A stretch of DNA of 64,000 bases, taken from Aporophyla lueneburgensis (taxonomy: Eukaryota; Arthropoda; Insecta; Lepidoptera; Noctuidae). The stretch spans positions 3,378,001 to 3,442,000 of the forward strand of contig OW028740.1 in assembly GCA_932294355.1 (NCBI GenBank), given 5' to 3'. The notes beneath the pieces are model-generated. The model had not been told where the DNA came from, ran no database searches, and saw only the letters and a program-made list of their open reading frames with translations. Of this stretch, positions 22,301 through 34,300 are shown one piece after another; within the stretch, counting starts at the first letter, position 1; every line of letters starts with the position of its first letter. The position numbers and the translations under genes are program-made.

Positions 22301-25300
22301 TTCTGCAGTTGATGCTTGAAGTTCTTCGCTTCGAGTGCTATGCGACGTTGCAGCATTGTGATGGTTTCGTTCTGTTGCTGCACTTTAGAAGTCAGCTCCG
22401 TCACTTGAGCTTGAAGTTTCTCGCGCTCGGGAAGATTTCTGGAATATTGTGAGGAAATAAGCGGTAGTAGGAAGATCTGGATCTAACATTTACGTATTAA
22501 ATCGTATTGCAAGTAAATTCTAATTGGTGTTGGTGTGCTGCTACTTACATTACTAATGGGATGCTTACCTAACCAATCAATGCAGGTAGCTGCTTCTTCC
22601 TTAGGTACTTTGTCGTCTTATAAATCATCAGTATATAAGGACGATGCACGAGGCAGCTCGACAAATTCAAATGTTCTTACGATTTTAACAATTTTCAGGT
22701 CCATGTCAGTTAAAATACGATTCGTGACCGTAAAAAATATGGCATTACAGAATTATAATCATTAATATCATCAAACAACCCCCCACATTGCATACAATTG
22801 AATGATTTTGTCATGTCATTTGAATTTCGCAAGCTTCTCTTGCGTTTCCCACTTAAATCGGTAAAACCATGAACAATAATTAAAGACACAAAATGCATAT
22901 AAAAGAAAAAGTAGGAAAACAATAAAACCGAGATTAATACATATAAAACATAACAACACTTTTATGAACTCTTTCACAGAACCTACATATGTCGTCCTCG
23001 AATAGATCAAGGCTTCATATTTACTAGTGATCGCCCATTGGTCGAAATTCGACCGTACTTTATTTGAATAGAAAAACATTATTAAATGAAAAAACATATA
23101 TATAATAATAAATATTTAAAACAATATGGTTATATTTGGCATTCAGTAACACTATAGACAAAAAAACAAATATTCTCGATATGATCATAGATTTTAAAAA
23201 ATGAAATAGGTTATATAATCTATACTAATATTATAAAGAGGAAAAGTTTGTATTTTTGTTTGTTTGTTTGTTTGTAATGGATAAACTCAATAACCACTGG
23301 ACCGTTTTTAAGAATTCTTTCACCATTAGAAAGCTACATTATCTGCAAGTAACATAGGTTATATTTTATTTTTTTTAAATAAGGGTCCGTAAGATATTTG
23401 GGTTTTTCGGACCCAAGGTGTAAAAAATCATCCAAAAAAGTTCCTTATTAATATGTTTTCGAAGTACCAGGTTGGCATAACTTGGTAAGAGCTCACCTAA
23501 CATGGGTTTTATTGATTCTGAGGCGGTACGAAGTTCCCTGGGTCAGCAAGTCTATCTATAAAATTAATTTATTACCTATGGTTATACTTGACATTCAGTA
23601 ATAGTTAGGGAGCTGGCGAGCAAAATTTCGATATGATCAGCACACAAGGCAGAAATAGTGATAATTATACCCTAAGAAACATCAAGGACCTCATCTGCCA
23701 CCATGGTGGCGCTGCGTTGTAAATTTACAGCGTTTCAACAATGTTGAAAATAAAACCGGCCAAGTGCGAGTCGGATTCGCGCACCGAGGGTTCCGTATAA
23801 ACCTGTAGGTATCCTCGTTTTATGCATAAGGTTTATGTTTATGAAATTAAATGTTTTTTTTTTTCATTTTTATATTTGAGTTGATTGAATTAAAGGTAAA
23901 TTGCGGTTTACGATTTATGACGTATTAAAAAAAAACTACTCACTGGATCTCGTTCAAACCAATTTTCGGTGGAAGTTTATATGGTTATGTACATCATATT
24001 TCCATAATATAAATACTCGTAGTAAAATTGAAATTGTGATACCTAAATTTAGATTAACCAAAACTAGTAAATCATTTCTTATAAACAGTATCCGCTTCTA
24101 TAACAAGTTGCCAAAGTCGGTTACTGAACTTAGCTACGGAAAGTTCAAATCACACATTAAGCGTGTCCTTATCAAAAATGCATATTATAAGATAAATGAC
24201 TACGTTCAAGACAAGGAAGTTTGGCAATAACTCCGTCTGCACATGTGGCTTCCCTGGTAGCTCATTACAGGATGACCATGTAAATGTCTATTAACTGCTC
24301 TCAAATGACGATGTACATTATTTAAGATTTTTTTTTTTTACATTCTTCTTTGACATACTCTATTCATAATTTGACATTATATACTTACAATTCTAATTTG
24401 ACCTCTTTGTTATTGGTTGTCATAACAACAATGACATTTGGTTTAAATAGGTTATTATGTTTTATTTATGTAATACTATCATTTAAGTAAATTCTTTTAT
24501 ATTTTGTGAATGGGAGAGTGTTGGTAGTCTTGTAGATTGTAGACAATTTTCTATTTTATTAAGTACCTGGTTGGTTGGTGGTTTTAGTAGTACTTGTTGA
24601 CAGTCCTACACTGTTCTCGCATACCTATTAAAACTGTTGTTTGAAAACATTGTAAAACCCAATTATTTTTAAAAGAGTAACCGTGGAGTTTCTTGCCGGC
24701 TCTTCTCCATAGGAATCAACAATTTGGAACCGTGCACCTAGCTTCTAACGTTTCATAAGTGCCCTTGCAGGCTTATGTGAAATAAAAATATTTTGATTTG
24801 ATTTGATATATTTTTTTTAGATTTATCATTCTCTTATTTTAGAAGTTACGGGGGGGGACACACATTTTACCACTTTGGAAGTGTCTCTCGCGCAAACTAC
24901 TCAGTTTAGAAAAAAAATATATTAGAAACCTCAATACCATTTTTGAAGACCTATTCATAGATACCCCACACGTATGGGTTTGATGAAAAAAAAAATTTTT
25001 GAGTTTCAGTTTTAAGTATGGGGAACCCCAAAATTTATTGTTTTTTTTTTCTATTTTACTGTAAAAATCTTAATGCGGTTCACAGAATACATCTACTTAC
25101 CAAGTTTCAACAGCATAGCTCTTATAGTTTCGGAGAAAAGTGGCTGTGACATACGGACGGACAGACAGACAGACAGACAGACATGACGAATCTATAAGGG
25201 TTCCGTTTTTTGCCATTTGGCAACGGAACCCTAAAAAGGTGTGTTATATTATGCGCACACGTCTGCCTCTGGGGCTGATGATCACAGTCATCCTGGAAAC

Positions 25301-28300
25301 AGAAAGATCGAAAAGGCAGACATCCAGGGCTCTGACTTTTGTAGTATTCATTTTTTACATTTATTTTTATGATTAAAAAAACTCTATATGAAGTGCACAC
25401 TTGGCAGATTTGAATTGTTCGATTAAAAACAATGAGAAGAACCATGGAAAAATAGTCTGCCAACATGTTGCCTCTGCGTTCTGTATTGACAGTGCTCCAA
25501 AAATGTAAAAAAAGGTGTGCTATATTATGCGCACACGTCTACTTCTTGGACTTATGTTTGAATTCCTTATGAAAACCAAGAAAATCGATGAGGCAGACGT
25601 TCAGGCCTCTGATATTCCAAAGGCAGACCATTTGATTTTTTTTTTTCATCCCGACGCTCGCGCCAAACCAAGCAGGTATAAAATATCCTCATAGTTCCTT
25701 TCGTGGTGTCTCTCTTTTATTTGGGAATATGAGTGAGAACGGTATAACTCAGTTCCGACCTTTTCTGTATTTTGAAACTAAATGTATAGAGTGTATATCT
25801 ATATACAGCCTCCCCTTTTACTTTGCACGCTTTTCCTCTCTCTCGCTCTCAGGCACTTTCACACGTCTTGGTTCAAAATCTACGTATTTTACACAAATAA
25901 AACGTGATTTAAAAAGTTAAAAACTGTTCCTATCCAGATCCTAATCCTATTCAGATTACAATCAAGCATGCAATTTAAAAAAAATACTTTCAAATTAAAG
26001 TTCCAAGCGCATTTCGTTTCTGGTTGGCATTGAGAAAAAATGTGATTGCATAGATTTCAGCTCCAGAAGTTTAATCGTTACCGTGAGTTTGGAGGATAAT
26101 ATTAAACAAAATTATAAGAATAACAACAATAATCCCACGTAATACCCGCTGTCCCTTGATTCCGTGAATTCCAAAAAGTAATACAGCTGAAAATCAGTGA
26201 GCAAAGAGTCTGCCACATGTTTTTTCGAATCCACAGAGTCATAGCGAATCGAATGGGCGCAATGAGAAGCGCGTGCAAATGACTTAGTAGAGCTTTTTTT
26301 TTTTACTATTTTACAACTCCGTCCCATAATAATGCAGAGTCCTGAATGTCTGCCTCTTCGATTTTCTTCGTTTTCAAGATGATTGTAACCATGAACTCTA
26401 GAGGCATACATGTGCAAATGATTTAATACCCCGATTTTTTTAAGCAACTTCAATCCGCTGTAACGCGAAAACGCAGTGACATAGGACCTTAATTGATTGG
26501 ACCAAATCGATTCGTAATGATTTAAACTGCAATCCACCTCGACGTGAAACATGTGCAAATCATATACCGAAATGCTCGCCAGCTCCCTAACTATAAGACT
26601 ATAGACACAAAATAAAGACAGATATTGTCGATTGGACCATAAACAAAAGAATATTTATGCATGTGTGTATTAAATACACGGTAATGAATAGTAGTGTGTG
26701 TAACGTGTTATTTATTGAAAACTAGCTTTTGCCAGCGGCTTCGCACGCGTGGAGGTCGGAAATTATCCCGTGGGAACATACTACCGGGATAAAAAGTAGT
26801 CCTTTCTCAGGCTCTAAACTACCTGTGTACCAAATTTCATTTAAATCGGTTCAGTAGTTTTAGCAGGAAAGCGAGACAGACAGACAGACAGACAGAGTTA
26901 CTTTTGCATTTATAATATTAAGTTTAGAAGTTTAGATTAGTTTAGATAAGTGTGCGAAATTTCATACTCCTCCGTCCGCCCAATTTTCGTAAAAAGGGAT
27001 CCAAAGTTTTCGCTTCACGTATTAATATATACATAGATGTAGGTCTTAGAAATTATATTTCAAGCAGTATTGTCTCACTGTTGGCCAGAGGTCTTATCTC
27101 ATTCGCAATCATTCGCAATTCGTATTTCAAGAAGAAAAACGTCAACTGCCACTAAACTTACCTTTTGCGATAACTATAAGCATCACTTTCGAGTTATAAT
27201 CTTATTTATAAAGGCATATTATTCCTTCGTGATTATTTCGTGTTTCTAATGAATACATTTAGTTTGACTGTGACTTTACCTATCCTTGCTAAGCTCCAAC
27301 AGATGATAGTGTTCGTCTCTCAGCTGCTGGAGTTGCATGTCCCGTTCCTTCAACTTCATCGTCGCCTCTTTGTACTGCATCTTCAGTTGCTTGAACTTCG
27401 ACTGCTGAATCCTCATCTCTTCGCTGTGCGAGTTTAAAACCTGAGGCAGTTCTGCGTTCGAGTTCTCGTATCTGGTTATGATTTCAAAAACTAATTTTAC
27501 TAACATCTTCATCATAGATTTGATAAAGACAAATATATCCGCCGAAAGACATGTAGGACCCTTCTGGAAATAGACATCTATATCTACGCGAGTAACGAGA
27601 AAAGTGACTTGAAGGGTTAATGATAATTAAATTTAATTGGAACATTTAAATGGAATAGCACTGAAGGCCATTCTGTTTGAGAGTTTACAAGAAGTGATAT
27701 TTAGGGACAAATTCTGAGAAGTATTCAATGATACATAAAAATAGGTTTTCTTGAATCCCATTAATTTTCGCATAAGCTTTACTGGAAAATAAGTGACACA
27801 CACTATCACGTCCAGGGCGTAATACTTCAAATACCAAGTCATCCTGCATTTCTCATAACCAATTATTGGTTTTAATGTCGTTTTGGTTGAATAAATAAAT
27901 AGGCTTGTTTACATAACTAATCTACAGAAAAATTGCGAGAGCTTCTAAGTAATAGGGCTCTCCGGCTGCTCCATACCCTGTCAACTGTACTAGCCATCTG
28001 TTTAAGGTCGTCAGTCTATTATCGGGGGAGTTAGATCGATTCACAGGAAATCAGTTCTTACCTTTGCAGTGCTATTTCTTGTTTCTTCTGCATGGCACGT
28101 AATACTTTGTTCTCGTTACTTAACTCCTGAAAAGTGCATTTTAAAATATCAAATTGTATGTTGAGCATTCGTTTTTATTTAAGGGGACCGTCTACATTAG
28201 ACGGTCAAAATCAATTTTAAAAAAAAATCACGAAAAAGCTTTTTCGTGAATTTTTTAAAACAAAACCACCTGATAAATGTGTTTGAAATTTTTACCGTAT

Positions 28301-31300
28301 ATTTAACATATGTAAAGGTGTACAAAAACATTTTTTTTATTCCATTTCATTTATTTAAACATGTGTTAATAATCCTCATATGCCGATGCTTTTCAAAATT
28401 CTATCTTCACGGCGTGCAGGATAGCGGCTCGTAGAATTATCTGAAACACTTATATAAAAAAGATTTTTAAAGCTAATGAGTACAGTTATTAGATGAACTA
28501 AAAAAAAATTTTGTTGTTTAAACAAAAAAAAATTTTTTTTGGGAAAAAAATTCGTCTTTTTTTGTTGATAACTTTTTTTTGCAATAATTTCGTCCAATTT
28601 TTGTAGTTCATCTAGAAGGTAATTAAATAAGCTTTTATTTTAAAAAAAAATCAAGTCGATCCCTTTAGAAGTTTTTGAGTAATCGTGCACGCCAATTTGA
28701 AAAAAGTGCTTTCGAGAAAAACGCGTTTAAAGTTTTCGTACGTAAAAAGTAGTTGATAAAACTATTTTAATGTTCACTCACCTTGAATTTTTGATCAATC
28801 TGCTATGCCTGCTCCATATACAAGACCTTCCTTTTCTTCAAACAATTCATTTCTGTCTATCTGGTGTTGTTTTTCCACTTTTGCTGCGGGCTGCTGAAGA
28901 CGTCGACTGTGGCGTTGTTGACTTTTCTGCCGACTTTCATCTTTCCTAAAAGTAATTTCGCGGCAAACTGGCCCAAGAGTCACCAGTAATAATCCCGGCT
29001 ACAAGGATACCCTCCCTTTCCAACCGTTACAGATGCTTACTACCTGACGCTACGCTCGTAGCGTCTGGAGCGCTCAAAGCGTGCGCACTATTTCGACCAC
29101 TTCCCGTGCGAATTTTGACTTGAAATTTTGGGAGGATATTCTATAAATGATATACTTTCGAATAAAGCAAAAAAAATAAACGATTTTTTTGACCCTCTAA
29201 TGTAGACGGTCCCCTTAAGTTTTTGAAGTCATTTTCACTTTCTTCAGCATCGTCATCATTATTTTCGCCAAAAGACGTTCACTGCTGGACATAGGCCTCC
29301 CCCAAGTTTCGCCTCTTTGACCGGTTTTGTGCTTCTTTCAACGGATTTAACTGATGATAAACTTTCATCACCGAAGACCATATTTTGTTTCACTGGAAAC
29401 TAGATTATAATAGTTAAGAGCCCTCTTACAAAATTTGAACGCTCGAGTTTAGGTAAAAGACGGCAATCTTATGTATGTGTGCGTAGCTATCCACACATGC
29501 ACAATACAAACAGTGTAACGCGAGTGTCGAGCCGGTCTAAACAATCTTGATCCGTTAGAATTATAATGCGGTATTTAGATATTTATGAAAATACTTATTT
29601 TATTTATCCAGTCTAATAAAGATTTCTAGACTAATAAAAAAAATACAACTATATGTTATGTAAAGTATACAATAAAAATAAAAAATTAAAACAATTACAT
29701 ATTGGTGCCGATTCTGTTGTACACCGAACTAAACTAACAAAACTATCTCTAAAATTGCTCACTTTTAGCTATGAGAATTGTTACGCTATTCTGCAAGAAA
29801 TAATCTCTTTTAAAAATTATTTTGACACGACTAAAATCAAATTTGACAATCGCGACTCAACGTGGTATTTTTAGGGTTCCGTTGCCAAATGGCAAAAACG
29901 GAACCCTTATAGATTCATCATGTCTGTCTGTCTGTCTGTCCGTATGTCACAGCCACTTTTCTCCGAAACTATAAGAGCATGCTGTTGAAACTTGGTAAGA
30001 AGATGTATTCTGTGAACTGCATTAAGATTTTTACACTAAAATAGAAAAAAAAAACAATAAATTTTTGGGTTCCCCATACTTAGAACTGAAACTCAAAAAA
30101 AAAAATTTCATCAAACCTATACGTGTTGGGTAAAATGGTATTGAGGTTTCTAATATATTTTTTTCGAAACTGAATAGTTTGCGCGAGAAACACTTCCAAA
30201 GTGGTGAAATGTGTGTCCTCCCCCCCGTAACTTCTAAAATAGGAGAATGATAAAACTAAAAAAATATATGATGTACATTACCATGTAAACTTCCACCAAA
30301 AATTGGTTTGAACGAGATCTAGTAAGTATTTTTTTTAATACGTCATAAATCGTAAACCGCAATTTACCTTTCATTCAATCAACTCAAATATAAAAATTAA
30401 AAAAAAAAAACATTTAATTTGATAAACATAAACCTTATGCATAAACCGAGAATACATACAGGTTTGTACGGAAACCTCGGTGCGCGAGTCCGACTCGCAC
30501 TTGGCCGGTTTTTTTTCTTTTGGCTTCGCAACTTAGTACTTGTGCGCTACGCAATGAACTTGCTGAGATACGAAGGCGCGCGCAAGGGGGCATCCTGGAC
30601 GTGTTTTATATGGAATTTTTCATTTTTGTTTGAAAAATAAAAAAAAATATTAGCCACGTGTTGAGATTTATATGTTGGGTGGTGTGTGGTTTTATAAAGG
30701 GGGTCGAAAATTTCATTATATTTGCGATAGGACACGCCATTTTCGAGATATAAGCAAAAGAAAAAAAAATACAGTACTGTTTTTGCACGTGAGGCGAGGC
30801 GTTGCCGTTAGTGTGAATTTTTGTTCATGACCACTAGTTTTACTCCACACCTTTTTAATCGCGATTAAAAATAATCAGATTTAGTTAAAATAAATTATTT
30901 TAGTCAATTTTTTTTCTAAAATCTATTAAAATAATGCTTTACTTGATAATTAACGAAACTCTTATTCAAAAAAAAAAAAAAAATGCGAAGAGTAGCAAAA
31001 TGTTGTAGTCGTAGTACCTATATTTTTGCCTTCACGATACGAGTACCCGTAAACTGAGACGCGGGAAAAATTGACATAGGTCCTTCCCCGTTGGGCGCTT
31101 GCGCCGTACTAAACGCTACCCGCTTGTGCATCGTAATTTATTCTAATTTAGAGTGATTTCAAAAACGATATTATGTCTAATTAAATAAACAGATTTAAAT
31201 AAAACTTGAGAATTCGATTTGTTATAGAGCATAATTTATATTGACATGATTTTTTTAATGTAATTATGCTTTATTCAAACCAAAAAAACGCAATAAACTT

Positions 31301-34300
31301 GGGAATAAATCGTAAAAATTGCCATAAGACTTTATTTTTTTTACTAATTAATGTTATTAAAAATCAATATTCTTGTACTAAATGTAACAACTAGATTATA
31401 TGTCTGTTGTTTTGTGTATTTTTTTTACTCAAATTTCTACATATTAATGATAGAAATAGGAGTCTGAAATTTACCCTGCGCTGATTTTTACGAAAACTAG
31501 TTGTGGGAGATTAATTACTACAAAGTAAACAAATAAGTTTTTGTAAATGTTCTACTAAAAGTGACAAAACAAAAGATTGATCTATTTTTTACATGTATTC
31601 GTCAATGCCAGAGTATTTATAATGATGAGATGAGAGGTAAATAAGGCGACTAAAATCTTAGATATTCGCGCAAAAATGTAAAATGGCTCTTAACTACCTA
31701 TCGATTCCATAATAATCAGAATCACCCTATATCTATACTTAATATTATAAAGCTGAAGAGTTTGTTTGTTTGTTTGTTTGATTGAACGCGCTAATCTCAG
31801 GAACTACTGGTCCGAATTGAAAAATTCTTTTTGTATTGGGTAGCCTATTTATCGTGGGAGGCTATAGGCTATATAACATTACGCTACAACTAAGAGGAGC
31901 GGAGCAGTAATGAAAAATGTTGCAAAAACGGGGAATATTTATTCCTTTTGAGAGTTTCCGTTGCGTGCGCTGCGTAAACGGTTAAAGTAACGCAAAAATC
32001 ATGTATGACGGAATTGTTCCTTTTAAAAAGTTCTTAAAAAAAGTCCGCGAGAGCATATGTCTATCTTTTAAGGTTGACTCACTATAACTCAAAAGGAGCG
32101 AGCAGCAACGAAAAATGGACGAAAACTAGCAGGCAAATCGATGCGACGGGAAGGGTCAGGGGAGCAAAAATTTGACGCGGATGAAGTCGCGGGCAGAAGC
32201 TAGTTCTAAATACAAACTTTTGTTTACACGTTTTATCAAATGAAAACTAAACTTTTATAGCAGGTATAGCCTTTTTCTGGATGGGAAAGCATCATTTGAC
32301 CCCCTTTTCCGGGCCACCTCTTTAAAACCACCCGTGCTCCTTCAGTTGCCTTAGCCAAGGCCTCGGTAACTCTTTCAAAAAACTCCGTGAACCTGGCGAA
32401 ACAAGTATAGCCTGCCTATCGATTCCATAATCGTTAGAATCAACCCAAACCTTACCTGCAAATGATAATGTGCATCAGCCAGCTGGTTCTGCAGCTGCTT
32501 CACCCTGTGCGTCTTGGCCGAAAGCACGCGCTGCGTCACGTACTGGTCTCCTCTCTTGCTCAGTGATGTGGTGGACGTGTCCATTGTTAGCGGGTTCAGG
32601 CGTTTGCGCTTTGTCAAGAGGTTCAAACGAGAGTTGCTGCTGTATACGCTCTCTAGAGATTCTTTTCTGAAATTAAGAAAGGTTTTTATTCTAAGTAGTG
32701 TAAAAATACCCTAAACTTTATGCCTACCTAGGATAAACTGTCCAGTTAGGTAGGTCCAACTTCGAGGAAGAAAGCAATCGTCGAATTCGACTCGGCTGGG
32801 CAGCGTTCGGAAAGCTAAGAAGCGGAGGTCACTTGTTCTTTTCGAGATATTGTTTTTTTTTTCTAGACCATACTGGGAACATTTTAGTTACTTAGTTAGA
32901 GGACGTCAAGGATCTAATTAAATTAGCTAACGTAACTCCGAAGTCACGATGGGTATCAATATTTAATAGCGATAAAAAGAAAAAAAAAGCTAAACTCTAT
33001 CTCAAATAACGGCACCTGACAGGAACAATGGCCGCTGTTAGCTTAAAAAATCGTTTTCTTTGCTTTATCGTTATTGAATATTAGTACCCTAACCATAATC
33101 GATCCCTGTTACAGTCACGTATTTAAATCCTTACGGCAGCCGTAGTTTCATCTGCTGACGTGGGCACCGCAGATATTGGAGGCAAACAACTTTACTTCCC
33201 CCAGGATTTACTAGGTGGAACTCAGGTAAAATTCTCAAACTGATTGCTTTCCCAGAATAGATGGAGAATGTCTTAAATGTTAATACGTGAAAAGGCTATC
33301 ACACCATGTTGTGTTAGAGACTACTAAGGTAGAACTGAAGACTTTCAAATGAAACCATGACAAAAGGTATAGGTACAATAAATAGATGTTATAATAGCTT
33401 CAATAAAATTTACCTCGCACAGAAAGCGAATTAGGAGCGATACGGTTGCGCCAAAATAATCTATACTATATATATACTACATATATATACTATATTATTA
33501 CTACCATGTATTACTATATTTACTATATCTATACCAATATTATAAAGCTGAAGAGTTTGTTTGTTTGTTTGATTGAACGCGCTAATCTCGGGAACTACTG
33601 GTCCCAATTGAAAAATTCTTTTTGTGTTGAGTGGCCTATTTATCGAGGGAGGCTATAGGCTATATAACATCACGCTACAACTAAGAGGAGCGGAGAAGTA
33701 ATGAAAAATGTTGCAAAAACGGGGAAAATTTATTCCTTTTGAGAGTTTTTGTTGCGTGCGCTGCGTAAACGGTTAAAGTAACGCAAAAATAATGTATGAC
33801 GGAATTGTTCCTCTTAAAAAGTTCTAAAAAAAGTCCGCGAGAGCATATGTCTATCTTTTAAGGTTGACTCACTATAACTCAAAAGGAGCGAGCAGCACCG
33901 AAAAATGGACGAAAACTAGCAGGCAAATTGATGCGACGGGAAGGGTCAGGGGAGCAAAAATTTGACGCGGACGAAGTCGCGGGCAGAAGCTAGTAATTTT
34001 ATAAAGCTGAAGAGTTTGTTTGTTTGTTTGATTGAACGCTCTAATCTCAGGAACTACGGATTCGAATTGAAAAAATCTTTTTATGTTGAGTAGCCCATTT
34101 ATCGAGGAAGGCTATAGGCTATATACTATCACGCTACAATCAAAAGGAGCGGAGCATCATTGCGGAACACACTATTAATCAGAATTTGAATAATTTTGAA
34201 GCTTATTTGTCATCCATTCTTTCATATAATCGAAAGAAATGTTTGCTTAGGAACGTAAACAACGCCATGAATGTCGCAGAACTGTCAAAATAAAACCGAT

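Larger units (their letters stand above)
23602..26593. mobile_element. TAA-flanked inverted-repeat element, 2992 bp, carrying nested insertions
   Basis: The left end TAGTTAGGGAGCTGGCGAGC is the exact reverse complement of the right end, and the similarity continues for about 45 bp. TAA lies directly outside both ends (23599-23601, 26594-26596). The outer flanks 'gacattcag' and 'gactatagac' are joined as 'cattcagtaacactatag' near 23140, giving an empty-site paralog. A TAA duplication fits PIF/Harbinger-type transposition. Inside, a segment near 25237 is repeated near 25513, and 'gaggcagac'-type blocks recur inverted near 26355. No transposase is recognised. Confidence 0.82.

Noticed and set aside
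26112..26558. 148-codon minus-strand frame inside the TAA-flanked element
   Set aside because: It overlaps inverted internal repeats of the element and has no recognisable domain.
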